DNA of 39,831 nt, taken from contig DASSNT010000011.1 in assembly GCA_035701285.1 (NCBI GenBank), positions 1-39,831 of the forward strand. The letters run 5' to 3'. A program made the position numbers and the translations under genes. This DNA comes from DASSBR01 sp035701285 (GTDB lineage: Bacteria > Pseudomonadota > Gammaproteobacteria > Natronospirales > DASSBR01). Under the pieces are notes generated by a model. It did not search any database, was not told the origin of the DNA, and saw only the letters and a list, made by a program, of their open reading frames with translations. This document shows positions 6,953 to 15,868 of the stretch, one piece after another; the first letter of the stretch is position 1, and each line of letters starts with the position of its first letter.

Positions 6953-8713
6953 ATGAAGCGCGCACGCATCCCGCTTTTTCCTTCTGCTCTCGCCGCGGCA
7001 GCGCTGCTGCTGATCGCGGGTACCTCGGCGGCTCCACTCGAGCCGCAAGCCGCGCTCGACATCGCTCGCACCGGCGCCGCTGACCTGGCGCTCAAGCGGG
7101 TGGCTGCCGGCGAGGCGGCCAATCGCGACGACTCCGCTGCCTGGGCGCAATGGGAACGCGTCCGCATCGAGATTTACCAATCGCTGGGGGATTGGCATGC
7201 CGTTGTCGAGCGCGTCGCCGACTTACCGTCGGCCGCGCCGCTCGAGTTGCGTGCCTGGGCGCTGGTGCAGGCTGCAGAAGCCCGGCTCGCCCTGGGCGAC
7301 GGCCCCGCCGCCCGCGATCTGCTACGCCAACGCCTGCAGCTTTCGGCGCAGGTCGATGACTCGTCGGCCTGGCGGCAGGTTGGCTGGTTGATGATTCGCA
7401 GCTTCGTTATCGAAGGCCGTCTTGGCCAGGCGATGTCGATGATGCAGGCGCGGCGCGTGCAGTACCCGGACGCGCCGGACAGGCGCCTGGACCGCCTGCA
7501 GGCCCGAATCGCGCTGTTGCAGCAGGACCCGGGCCAGGCGTTCGACCTGCTGAAGGACACCGATAGCCCGCGGCTCGCGGCGCTCAAGTGGCTTGCGGGC
7601 CTGCGCGCCGGGCAGCTGGAGCCGGCCACGGTGATGCAACTGTGCCAGGATTTTGCCGTCGCCGGTCATTCGCCCGCCGACCGCCGCGCGGTGTTCATCG
7701 TCGCCGCCGAAGCCGCGCTGGATATGGGCGATGCCGCCGCACGCATTGATTTGCTGGAGCAGGCGGTGACCCTGTCAGCCACGGCGCGCGATAGCCGGCC
7801 GCCGTTTGCGCTGAATCCGGACGATGTCTGGCAAGCGCTCCTGGGGCTCGGGCAGACGCTGGGGCGTCAACAGGCTATCGGCGCGGGCGACACGACCCGC
7901 TGGCTCGCGGCAGCCAGCGAGGCCCGGCAACCGGTCGCGGCGCAGGCGCTGCTCGCAGTGGTCGCTTTCGGCGACAGTCAGCCGGATTTGCGCGCGCAAG
8001 CGCAGGCGCAACTGGCTGACGTTCTACTTGCTCAGCCGCGCGGCGCCGAATTGTTGCGCCAGCTTTATTTACATTCGCAACGCTTTCCCGCGCTGACAGC
8101 CGTGCCCGCGCCGGCGCGGTATCGGCTTGCGCGTCAGGCCGTTGACGACGGCGACATGGTGCTCGCGGCAAGAGTGCTGGCGACGCTCGATCAGCCGCCG
8201 CCGGGGGGGAACGCGGCAAGCTGGCAGCTCGAGCGCGCGCAGGCATTCATACTGGCCGGCGACGCGGAAGCCGGCGTCGCCGCGATCGATGCGTTGCTGG
8301 CCAGCGCGGAGACCTTTTCATTCGAAAGGCTGGAGCCCAGCCTGTTCGCGCTGCAGGCGGCCGGCCGTCATCGGGATGCCATCCGCTTTTTCAACACCCT
8401 GTTGTCGCGCGAGCCGCCGCCGGCGGTTCGACAAAAGCTGCTGTACTGGCTGGGAGATTCATACGACCAGCTGGGTGAGCACGCGACCGCCGCGAAGCTG
8501 TATCTGCAATCGGCGACTGCGCTGGATGCGGCGGCGATGGACCGCTGGGCCCGCTCGGCGCGCTACCAGGCTGGCGGCGCCCTCGCCAAAGCAGGCCTGA
8601 CTGACGATGCGCGCCGCGTATACCAGCGGTTGCTGAACGCGTCCGCCGACCCGGCCCGGCGCGCAGCGCTCAGGCAGAAGATTGCCGAGTTGCCGGCATC
8701 CTCCGGCCGCTAG
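6953..8713 (+). CDS. Exported tetratricopeptide-repeat protein, function unknown
   Basis: ATG 6953 gives a signal peptide (MKRARIPLFPSALAAAALLL, A-rich, cleavage near TSAA). An earlier in-frame ATG at 6932 lies in the loop of the rplS terminator and is rejected. The rest of the 586 residues is Ala/Leu/Arg-rich and helical, with TPR-like helix pairs throughout, clearest near the C-terminus (LLYWLGDSYDQLGEHATAAK and the following DDARRVYQRLL). No enzymatic motif or transmembrane segment after the signal is visible, so it is probably a periplasmic scaffold or assembly protein. No Shine-Dalgarno is visible, and the terminator hairpin occupies the space where one would be. A specific family is not recognised. 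Confidence 0.75.
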   Translation: MKRARIPLFPSALAAAALLLIAGTSAAPLEPQAALDIARTGAADLALKRVAAGEAANRDDSAAWAQWERVRIEIYQSLGDWHAVVERVADLPSAAPLELRAWALVQAAEARLALGDGPAARDLLRQRLQLSAQVDDSSAWRQVGWLMIRSFVIEGRLGQAMSMMQARRVQYPDAPDRRLDRLQARIALLQQDPGQAFDLLKDTDSPRLAALKWLAGLRAGQLEPATVMQLCQDFAVAGHSPADRRAVFIVAAEAALDMGDAAARIDLLEQAVTLSATARDSRPPFALNPDDVWQALLGLGQTLGRQQAIGAGDTTRWLAAASEARQPVAAQALLAVVAFGDSQPDLRAQAQAQLADVLLAQPRGAELLRQLYLHSQRFPALTAVPAPARYRLARQAVDDGDMVLAARVLATLDQPPPGGNAASWQLERAQAFILAGDAEAGVAAIDALLASAETFSFERLEPSLFALQAAGRHRDAIRFFNTLLSREPPPAVRQKLLYWLGDSYDQLGEHATAAKLYLQSATALDAAAMDRWARSARYQAGGALAKAGLTDDARRVYQRLLNASADPARRAALRQKIAELPASSGR

Positions 8714-8741
8714 CCGCTTGAAAACCGGCCTCGCCGGCGCC

Positions 8742-8756
8742 AAATAGTCCCTATTT
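8742..8756. repeat. Small inverted repeat upstream of htpG
   Basis: AAATAG (8742-8747), spacer TCC, CTATTT (8751-8756): a perfect 6-base inverted repeat 26 bases before the htpG start. It may be an operator or part of the leader. Confidence 0.35.
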
Positions 8757-8781
8757 CCAAATCCCGTTCCGGAGACGCACG

Positions 8782-10656
8782 ATGACAAAAACCGCCACCG
8801 AAACTCGCCATTTCGAAGCGGAGACGAAACAGCTTCTGCACCTGATGATCCACTCCCTGTATTCGAACAAGGAAGTGTTTCTGCGGGAGTTGATTTCGAA
8901 TGCCGCCGACGCCTGCGACAAGCTGCGTTTCGAGGCGCTGGCCGACGACTCCCTGTACGAAGGCGACAGCGAACTCAAAATCAAGGTCGACTTCGATGGC
9001 GACGCGCGCACGCTCAGCGTGTCGGACAACGGCATCGGGATGACCCGCGACGAGGTCATCGAGAACATCGGCACGATTGCCCGCTCAGGTACTCGGCGCT
9101 TCATGGAAGCGCTTTCGGGCGACCAGGCGAAGGACGCGCACCTGATCGGTCAGTTTGGTGTCGGCTTTTATTCCGCCTTCATCGTCGCCGACAAGGTCAC
9201 GCTGACGACGCGCCGAGCCGGCGAATCCGGCGGCACGCGCTGGGTCTCGACCGGCGAGGGCGACTATACGCTGGAGACCGTCGAGCCGGAGCATCATGGG
9301 ACGACGGTCACGCTTCATGTGCGCGAGGACGAGGATGAGTTCCTGAGCTATTGGCGGCTGCGTGAAATCATCCGCAAGTACTCCGAGCACATCAGCCTGC
9401 CGGTCGAGCTGCCGAAGCAGGATGACAAGGGCAACAAGACTGACGAGTGGGAGACGGTCACCAGCGGCCAGGCATTGTGGCTGCGACCGCGGAACGAGCT
9501 GTCCGACGATGACTACCAGGCGTTCTACAAGCACGTCGCGCACGACGCCGACGAGCCGCTGGCCTGGACGCACAACCGTGTCGAAGGCGCACAGGAATAT
9601 GTCTCGCTGCTCTACATTCCGGCACGCGCGCCATTCGACATGTGGGACAACGACACCCGCCGCGGCGTCAAACTGTACGTGAAGCGCGTGTTCATCACCG
9701 ACGCGGCCGAGGCCGTCATGCCGCGCTACCTGCGATTCGTCCGCGGCGTCGTCGACTCCAGCGACCTGCCGCTCAACGTGTCGCGCGAGACGCTGCAGAA
9801 CAACCGCATCCTCGACACGATTCGCGGCGGTTCGGTCAAGAAGGTGCTCGGCCTGCTGCAGGACATGGCGGACAAGGAGCCGGAAAAATACCAGGGCTTC
9901 TGGAAGCAGTTCGGCCGTGTATTGAAGGAGGGGCCGGCCGAGGATTTCGGCAACCGCGAGGCACTGGCGAAGCTGCTGCGGTTTGCATCGACCCATAACG
10001 ATGACGACGCTGAAACCGTGTCGCTCGATGACTACATCGAGCGCATGAAGCCGGACCAGAAGGCGATTTACTACGTCACCGCCGACAGCTTCGCGGCCGC
10101 GAAAAACAGCCCGCACCTCGAAATCTTCCGCAAGCAGAATATTGAAGTGCTGCTGTTGCACGATCGCGTCGATGAGTGGCTGGTCGCGCACCTGAACGAG
10201 TATCGCGACAAGCCGCTGAAGTCGGTGAGCCGCGGCGAGCTTGACGCGGAGGCCTTCGGCGACGCGCCCGCGGACGATGACAAGGCGCTGCCGGGCGTGT
10301 GCAATCGGCTCGCGACAAGCCTCGACGGCAAGGTGAAGGAAGTGCGGGTGTCACGCCGCCTGACGGACTCGCCGGCCTGCCTGGTGGCCTCTGACGAGGG
10401 TCTGAGCCTCAACCTCGAGCGACTGCTCAAGGAAGCCGGCCAGGATGTGCCGAAGATGCAACCGATTCTTGAAATCAATGCGACTCATCCGATCGTCAAG
10501 CGGCTGGAAAATGAAAACAGCGCGCGCTTCGACGACTGGGCGAACCTGCTCTACGAGCAGGCTTTGCTGGCCGAGGGCGGGCAGCTTGACGATCCGGCCG
10601 TTTTTGTCAAGCGGCTCAATGACTTGCTGCTCAGCCAGACGCTTTCAGGCGGTTGA
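8782..10656 (+). CDS. htpG: Molecular chaperone HtpG (bacterial Hsp90)
   Basis: An ATP-dependent homodimeric chaperone of the cytosol. The 624 residues match E. coli HtpG in length. The GHKL ATPase domain is at about 1-230 (ETKQLLHLMIHSLYSNKEVF, RELISNAADACDKLR with the catalytic Glu and Mg-binding Asn, DNGIGM, GQFGVGFYSAF). The middle domain contains LPLNVSRETLQNNRIL, including the conserved catalytic-loop Arg. The C-terminal dimerisation domain ends near residue 624. GGAG at 8771-8774 supports the ATG. It is transcribed in the same direction as the TPR gene, 68 bases downstream. Confidence 0.98.
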   Translation: MTKTATETRHFEAETKQLLHLMIHSLYSNKEVFLRELISNAADACDKLRFEALADDSLYEGDSELKIKVDFDGDARTLSVSDNGIGMTRDEVIENIGTIARSGTRRFMEALSGDQAKDAHLIGQFGVGFYSAFIVADKVTLTTRRAGESGGTRWVSTGEGDYTLETVEPEHHGTTVTLHVREDEDEFLSYWRLREIIRKYSEHISLPVELPKQDDKGNKTDEWETVTSGQALWLRPRNELSDDDYQAFYKHVAHDADEPLAWTHNRVEGAQEYVSLLYIPARAPFDMWDNDTRRGVKLYVKRVFITDAAEAVMPRYLRFVRGVVDSSDLPLNVSRETLQNNRILDTIRGGSVKKVLGLLQDMADKEPEKYQGFWKQFGRVLKEGPAEDFGNREALAKLLRFASTHNDDDAETVSLDDYIERMKPDQKAIYYVTADSFAAAKNSPHLEIFRKQNIEVLLLHDRVDEWLVAHLNEYRDKPLKSVSRGELDAEAFGDAPADDDKALPGVCNRLATSLDGKVKEVRVSRRLTDSPACLVASDEGLSLNLERLLKEAGQDVPKMQPILEINATHPIVKRLENENSARFDDWANLLYEQALLAEGGQLDDPAVFVKRLNDLLLSQTLSGG

Positions 10657-10732
10657 CCGGCGGCTCCACCAGGATCAGCGGTCCCGAAAAATGGTATGCG
10701 AAGGGAACCGGGACAGCCGGAAGCTGTCTCTG

Positions 10733-10741
10733 TGCTATAGC
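10733..10741 (+). promoter_or_regulatory. Candidate extended -10 promoter before the DUF6502 gene
   Basis: TG-C-TATAGC (10733-10741) resembles an extended -10 (TGnTATAAT). It lies 22 bases before ATG 10764, which would give a very short leader. No -35 is evident. Confidence 0.28.
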
Positions 10742-10763
10742 CCATCATGTGGATGAGAAACCA

Positions 10764-11582
10764 ATGAATACCCGACAAAGCTATCATGTCATTTACGAAG
10801 CGCTGATTCGCGTCTTGCGGCCGCTGGTGCGCATCATGCTGCGCAGCGGTGTCACGTACAAAGCCTTCGCCGAAGTGGTGAAGGCGGTTTACGTCGACAT
10901 TGCCAGCAACGAATTCCGGATTCCGGGCCGCAAGCAGACCGATTCGCGCATCGCGGTGATTACCGGCTTGTCGCGCAAGGAAGTGTCCCGCGTGAGCGGG
11001 CTCAAGTTGCCTCAGGATGCGCCGGACCCGGTGGTTTACAACCGCGCCGCGCGCGTCATCAACGGCTGGACGCAGGACCCGGCGTTTCTCGACGAGCAGG
11101 GTGAGCCGCGCGTCCTGGCATTCGACGAGGGCAGTCCCAATTTTTCGGACCTGGTGCGCCGTCACAGCGGCGACGCGCCGCCACGGGCCGTGCTCGATGA
11201 GATGGAGCGCGTCAAAGCCGTGTCACGCAGCGACGACGCCACACTGCGGCTGGTCATGCGCGCCTACGTCCCGCAGCTCGACGATCTGGAGAAAATCAGC
11301 CTGATGGGCGGTGCGGTCGGACAGTTGATTCTGACGATGGACCGCAATTTCGACTCCGAGAGCGAGCGCGATATGCACTTTCAGCGCATCGTCTCCAACG
11401 ATAAGCTCGACCCGGCGGCGGCCGCCGAATTCAATGAATTCGCGCGCGAAGAAAGCCGCAAATTTCTCGAGAAGCTCGACAACTGGCTGGCGGAGCACGA
11501 GGCCAGCAAGCAGCGCATTCAGATGTTCTCCGGCGACCTGCAACGTGTCGGGCTGGGACTGTACTACTTCCAGGAGGATTAG
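10764..11582 (+). CDS. DUF6502-type protein, function unknown
   Basis: A 272-residue protein starting MNTRQSYHVIYEALIRVLRP at ATG 10764. The longer in-frame extension overlapping the end of htpG reads as low-quality sequence and is rejected; GTG 10749 is an alternative. The N-terminal part (LVRIMLRSGVTYKAFAEVVK, then GRKQTDSRIAVITGLSRKEV) resembles from memory the DUF6502 family, whose first half looks like a helix-turn-helix protein. The remainder is helical and charged, with EFNEFAREESRKFLEKLDNW near the end. No catalytic motif is visible. A regulatory or DNA-associated role is possible but is inference. A terminator follows. Confidence 0.7.
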   Translation: MNTRQSYHVIYEALIRVLRPLVRIMLRSGVTYKAFAEVVKAVYVDIASNEFRIPGRKQTDSRIAVITGLSRKEVSRVSGLKLPQDAPDPVVYNRAARVINGWTQDPAFLDEQGEPRVLAFDEGSPNFSDLVRRHSGDAPPRAVLDEMERVKAVSRSDDATLRLVMRAYVPQLDDLEKISLMGGAVGQLILTMDRNFDSESERDMHFQRIVSNDKLDPAAAAEFNEFAREESRKFLEKLDNWLAEHEASKQRIQMFSGDLQRVGLGLYYFQED

Positions 11583-11608
11583 TTCCCACCAACTTGTGGT
11601 ACTTTAAG

Positions 11609-11642
11609 AGCCCCTGCGCGTGCTTCGTGCAGGGGCTTTTTT
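11609..11642 (+). terminator. Intrinsic terminator between the DUF6502 gene and sppA
   Basis: Arms AGCCCCTGC (11609-11617) and GCAGGGGCT (11629-11637) pair perfectly, with further pairing in the loop, followed by a run of six Ts (11637-11642). Confidence 0.93.
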
Positions 11643-11666
11643 GTGCCGTAAGCAAAGGGGCCGTGC

Positions 11667-13520
11667 ATGGCGGGCGGGCGCTTGTTTTTGAGGATTCTCA
11701 AGGGGATATGGGCCACACTGGACGTGGTCGTGGATTTGTTCGTGCTGGCGCTGATCGCGCTGGTCGTGCTGTTTGTCATCAGCGCGAATCTCGACCGCCC
11801 GCACGTGCCGGCCTCGGCGGCGCTGGTGGTCAATCCGCAGGGCAATCTGGTCGAACAATACAGCGGCGATCCGCTCGAGCGCGCGGTGGACAAACTGGCG
11901 GGGCGCAACGCGCCGCCGCAGACCCGGCTGCGTGACGTGGTTGCGGCGATTCGCGCGGCAGAGACCGACCCGCGCATCAAGGCGCTGGTGATCGACCCGC
12001 GGCAGATGGCGCCGGCGGCGCTCAGCAAGCTGCAGACGATCGGCGACGCAATCGATGAGTTCAAGACGACCGGCAAGCCGGTATTTGCAATTACCGATGC
12101 GCCCGGCCAGTCGCAGTATTATCTCGCCGCGATGGCAGGCAAGGTATTTCTGAATCCATACGGCACGGTATCGATCACCGGCTTCGGCGTGTATCGCGAA
12201 TACTTCAAGGACGCGATCGACAAGCTGGCGATCGACTGGAACGTGTTCCGCGTCGGCAAGTATAAGTCGTTCGTCGAACCGTTCACCCGCAACAGCATGT
12301 CGGAGGCGGCGCAGGAAGCCGACAAGGCGCTGCTGGACGTGTTGTGGGGCAGCTACCAGCAGGACATCGCCAAGGCGCGCGGGTTGAAACCGGAGGCGAT
12401 CGGCGCGTATGCCAACGACATGCCGGAGAACCTGGCGGCGGCGGGCGGCGACACCGCGCAACTTGCCTTGCATGCGGGGCTCGTCGACGCGCTTGCGACG
12501 CATGATGAAGTACATGCGGCTGTGGCGGCCGTGGCGGGCAGTGCTCCCGGCGGCGACGGTTTCAACCAGATCGGGTTTCGCGATTACCTCGCCGCGACGG
12601 GCGCGTTGAAAGACAACGGCGCCAGTCCCAATGAAGTGGGTGTAATCGTCGCCGAAGGCGACATTCTTTCCGGCAGCCAGCCGCCTGGCGCGATCGGCGG
12701 CGCATCGTTGTCGCGGCTGATTCGTAACGCGCGCAACAACGGCAACATCAAAGCTATCGTGCTGCGTGTCGACAGCCCCGGCGGCAGTGCGTTCGCGTCC
12801 GAGTTGATTTTGCGACAGGTGCAGCTGACGCGCGCGGCGGGCAAGCCTGTCATCGTATCGATGGGCAGCGTCGCCGCGTCCGGCGGCTACTGGATATCAA
12901 TGGCGGCGGACCGTATTTATGCCAGCCCGACGACGATTACCGGTTCGATCGGCATCCTGGGCATGTTCCCGACGTTTCAGGATTCGCTCGCCAAGCTCGG
13001 CATTCATAACGACGGCATCGGCACCACATCCCTGTCCGGCGATTTTCGGCCGACGCGCGCGATGAGCCCAGAGGCAAAGAAGATTTTCCAGCTGACGATC
13101 AACCACGGCTACGACCAGTTCGTCAGCAAGGTGGCCAGGACCCGCCACTTGTCGATCGAGAAGGTCAGGGAGATCGCCCAGGGGCGCGTGTGGAGCGGGG
13201 CCGATGCGAAGCGCCTGGGGTTGATCGATGAATTCGGTGACCTGAACGACGCCACCAAAGCGGCTGCGCAACTCGCTGGCATTGCCGATGGCTACACGGT
13301 GCGTTACATCGAGCCACCACTCAGTTTTACCAGTCGTCTGCTGATGGGACTGTCGCAACAGGCGCGCGGGCTGTTTGGTCCACTGATGGATACCCGTTCC
13401 TGGTCGCCGGCCGAACGCATGTTCATCCGGCTGCACGACTTCGTCAGCCAGGTCGCCCGTTTCAACGACCCGAACGGAATCTACGCGTACTGCTTCTGCA
13501 AGGCGCCGCTGGAAAATTAA
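11667..13520 (+). CDS. sppA: Signal peptide peptidase SppA, 67K type
   Basis: An inner-membrane serine/lysine protease that digests signal peptides after release by signal peptidase. The 617 residues are the long, duplicated E. coli-type form (618 in E. coli). There is one transmembrane segment (about 20-40), an N-terminal S49 half with the general base K200 in RVGKYKSFVEPF, and a C-terminal S49 half with the nucleophile S405 in GSVAASGGYW, preceded by LRVDSPGGSAFASE. ATG 11667 is preceded by an AAAGGGG stretch. The stop codon directly touches the end of the convergent tdh gene. Confidence 0.97.
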   Translation: MAGGRLFLRILKGIWATLDVVVDLFVLALIALVVLFVISANLDRPHVPASAALVVNPQGNLVEQYSGDPLERAVDKLAGRNAPPQTRLRDVVAAIRAAETDPRIKALVIDPRQMAPAALSKLQTIGDAIDEFKTTGKPVFAITDAPGQSQYYLAAMAGKVFLNPYGTVSITGFGVYREYFKDAIDKLAIDWNVFRVGKYKSFVEPFTRNSMSEAAQEADKALLDVLWGSYQQDIAKARGLKPEAIGAYANDMPENLAAAGGDTAQLALHAGLVDALATHDEVHAAVAAVAGSAPGGDGFNQIGFRDYLAATGALKDNGASPNEVGVIVAEGDILSGSQPPGAIGGASLSRLIRNARNNGNIKAIVLRVDSPGGSAFASELILRQVQLTRAAGKPVIVSMGSVAASGGYWISMAADRIYASPTTITGSIGILGMFPTFQDSLAKLGIHNDGIGTTSLSGDFRPTRAMSPEAKKIFQLTINHGYDQFVSKVARTRHLSIEKVREIAQGRVWSGADAKRLGLIDEFGDLNDATKAAAQLAGIADGYTVRYIEPPLSFTSRLLMGLSQQARGLFGPLMDTRSWSPAERMFIRLHDFVSQVARFNDPNGIYAYCFCKAPLEN

Positions 13521-14546
13521 TCAGCCCCAGTTCAATACGACCTTGCCGGACTGGCCCGAGCGCATCGTCTCGAAGCCTTCACTGAACCGGTCCACCGGAT
13601 AGGTGTGCGTCAGAATCGGCGACACGTCGAGGCCGCTTTTCAGCATGCTCGCCATCTTGTACCAGGTCTCGAACATCTCGCGGCCGTAGATCCCCTTGAG
13701 GATCAGGCCCTTGAAGATGACGTCGTTCCAGTCAATCGCGGTGTCGCCCGGCGGAATGCCGAGCAGCGCGACGTGGCCGCCGTGCACCATCGATTTCAAC
13801 AACTGGCGCAGCGCGTGCGGGTTGCCGGACATCTCCATGCCGACGTCGAAGCCTTCCTGCATGCCGAGTGCGGCCATCGTCTCGTCGAGCGATTCACTGG
13901 AGACATTGATTGCGCGGTCGGCGCCCATCTTGCGGGCAAGGTCGAGGCGGTAGTCGTTGACGTCCGTCACCACCACGTAACGCGCGCCGGCGTGGCGCGC
14001 GATTCCGGCCGCCATGCAGCCGATGGGGCCGGCGCCAGTGATCAGCACATCTTCGCCGACCAGGTCGAATGACAGCGCGGTGTGTGTCGCGTTGCCGAGC
14101 GGGTCGAGGAACGCGGCGATTTCATCCGGGATTTCGTCAGGCAACGGAAAGACGTTGACCGCCGGAATCGACAGGTATTCGGCAAAGCAGCCGGGCCGGT
14201 TCACGCCCACGCCGCGCGTATTGCGGCACAGGTGGCGCCGGCCGGCGCGGCAGTTGCGGCAATGCCCGCAGGTAATATGACCTTCGCCGGAGACGCGCTG
14301 GCCGATCTCAAGCCCTTGCACTTCGCTGCCGACTTCGACGATTTCGCCGACGAATTCATGGCCGACTGTCATCGGCACCGGGATCGTCTGCTGAGCCCAG
14401 TCGTCCCAGTTATAGATGTGAATGTCGGTGCCGCAGATCGCCGTCTGCCGGATCTTCACCAGCACATCGTTGTGGCCGACGACCGGTGTCGGCGCGTCTT
14501 CCATCCAGATGCCGGGTTCCGCCTTGGCTTTCACCAGTGCGCGCAT
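13521..14546 (-). CDS. tdh: L-threonine 3-dehydrogenase
   Basis: Zinc- and NAD-dependent oxidation of L-threonine to 2-amino-3-ketobutyrate. At 341 residues it equals E. coli Tdh. Catalytic zinc site: C38 in ICGTDIHIYNWD, with GHEFVGEIVEVG. Structural zinc cluster: CGHCRNCRAGRRHLC. The Rossmann motif is GAGPIG. The ATG is preceded by AAAGGA (plus-strand 14554-14559). It is downstream of kbl on the same strand, so the unstable product passes to Kbl. A palindromic element lies between the two genes. Confidence 0.98.
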   Translation of the reverse strand: MRALVKAKAEPGIWMEDAPTPVVGHNDVLVKIRQTAICGTDIHIYNWDDWAQQTIPVPMTVGHEFVGEIVEVGSEVQGLEIGQRVSGEGHITCGHCRNCRAGRRHLCRNTRGVGVNRPGCFAEYLSIPAVNVFPLPDEIPDEIAAFLDPLGNATHTALSFDLVGEDVLITGAGPIGCMAAGIARHAGARYVVVTDVNDYRLDLARKMGADRAINVSSESLDETMAALGMQEGFDVGMEMSGNPHALRQLLKSMVHGGHVALLGIPPGDTAIDWNDVIFKGLILKGIYGREMFETWYKMASMLKSGLDVSPILTHTYPVDRFSEGFETMRSGQSGKVVLNWG

Positions 14547-14570
14547 AACTTGTTCCTTTACGTCGTTCTT

Positions 14571-14661
14571 GTCATGCCCGCGAAGGCGGGCATCCAGTCA
14601 GAATGAATGCGGCCGACCGCCGCAACTGATTGGACTGGATTCCTGCCTTCGCAGGAATGAC
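14571..14661. repeat. Palindromic intergenic element between kbl and tdh
   Basis: Two 29-base arms (14571-14599 and 14633-14661) are inverted copies differing at four positions. Each arm contains its own small hairpin (GCCCGC-GAAG-GCGGGC on the left; TTCCTGC-CTTC-GCAGGAA on the right). It has the appearance of widespread proteobacterial REP/MITE-like repeats (GTCATGCCCGCGAAGG type). In the kbl-tdh transcript it would fold into a long hairpin. Confidence 0.85.
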
Positions 14662-14675
14662 GTAAAAAAATGTCA

Positions 14676-15863
14676 TCAAATAACGGACAGCGCTTTGCCA
14701 ACCTTCTCGAACGCGGCGAGTGCCTTGTCGAGATGATCACGGTCGAGTCCGGCCGACATTTGCGTCCGGATACGCGCCGCGCCACGCGGCACCACCGGGA
14801 ACGAAAAGCCGATGACGTAAATGCCTTCGTCGAGCAGCCGGTCGGCCATGTCGCTCGCAAGTTTCGCGTCGCCGAGCATCACCGGGATGATTGGATGTTC
14901 GCCCGGCACCAGGTCGAAGCCGAGACGGCTCAGGCCGTCGCGGAAGTAGCGGCTGTTGTCGCGCAGCTTGTCGCGCAGTTCCGAGCCGCTTTCGAGCATG
15001 TCGAGGACGTGCAGCGTGGTTGCCGCGATTGTCGGCATCAGCGTGTTCGAAAACAGGTACGGGCGCGAGCGCTGCCGCAGCCAGGCGATGATTTCCTTGC
15101 GGCCCGAGGTGCAGCCGCCGGATGCGCCGCCCAGGGCCTTGCCGAACGTCGTGGTGATGATATCGATGCGGCCGATCACGTCGCGGTACTCGTGGCTGCC
15201 GCGGCCGTTGGCACCGATGAAGCCGGTCGCGTGCGAGTCGTCGACCATCACCAGCGCGTCGTAGCGATCGGCGAGATCGCAAATCGCCTTGAGGTTGGCG
15301 ATGACGCCGTCCATCGAAAACACGCCGTCGGTGGCGATCAGCTTCCGGCGGCAGTCGCCGGCTTCCTTGAGCTTCGCCTCAAGTTCGTCCATGTCGTTGT
15401 TCTGATAGCGGAAGCGCTTGGCCTTGCACAGCCGCACACCGTCGATAATGCTGGCGTGGTTCAGCGAGTCGCTGATAATCGCGTCGTTTTCGTCCAGCAG
15501 CGTCTCGAACAGCCCGCCGTTGGCGTCAAAGCAGGACGAATAGAGGATCGTGTCTTCCGTTCCCAGGAACCGGCTAAGCCGTTTTTCCAGTTCCTTGTGC
15601 ACATCCTGGGTGCCGCAGATGAAGCGCACCGAAGACATCCCGAAACCGTGCTCGTCCAGCGCCGAATGCGCCGCCTTCACCAGCTCCGGATGGCTGGCCA
15701 GTCCCAGATAGTTGTTGGCGCACAGGTTGATGACTTCCTTGCCGGCCGTGGTCTCGATCGCCGCGCCCTGCGGCGTCGTGATGACGCGCTCCTGCTTGTA
15801 AAGCCCTTCTTCTTTTAAAGACTGAAGTTGGCTGTCGAGCTGTTCGAGGAATTGTGCGTCCAC
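14676..15863 (-). CDS. kbl: 2-amino-3-ketobutyrate CoA ligase (glycine C-acetyltransferase)
   Basis: A PLP enzyme cleaving 2-amino-3-ketobutyrate with CoA to glycine and acetyl-CoA, the second step of threonine catabolism. It has 395 residues, close to the E. coli protein. The PLP lysine is K242 in TTFGKALGGASGG. Other family signatures are NNYLGLASHPEL, GFGMSSVRFICGTQ, ATDGVFSMDG and VDDSHATGF. The start is GTG 15863, chosen because a perfect AAGGAGG lies five bases upstream. It is the first gene of the kbl-tdh operon and is divergent from the Nudix gene. Confidence 0.98.
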   Translation of the reverse strand: MDAQFLEQLDSQLQSLKEEGLYKQERVITTPQGAAIETTAGKEVINLCANNYLGLASHPELVKAAHSALDEHGFGMSSVRFICGTQDVHKELEKRLSRFLGTEDTILYSSCFDANGGLFETLLDENDAIISDSLNHASIIDGVRLCKAKRFRYQNNDMDELEAKLKEAGDCRRKLIATDGVFSMDGVIANLKAICDLADRYDALVMVDDSHATGFIGANGRGSHEYRDVIGRIDIITTTFGKALGGASGGCTSGRKEIIAWLRQRSRPYLFSNTLMPTIAATTLHVLDMLESGSELRDKLRDNSRYFRDGLSRLGFDLVPGEHPIIPVMLGDAKLASDMADRLLDEGIYVIGFSFPVVPRGAARIRTQMSAGLDRDHLDKALAAFEKVGKALSVI

Positions 15864-15868
15864 GGCGG

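Noticed and set aside
8717..8756. Sigma-32-like boxes CTTGAAAA and CCCTATTT upstream of htpG
   Set aside because: The spacing of about 25 bases is far from the 11-17 accepted for sigma-32.
10653..10763. N-terminal extension of the DUF6502 gene overlapping the end of htpG
   Set aside because: The extension (MTGGSTRISG...) has no family character; the conserved part begins at ATG 10764.
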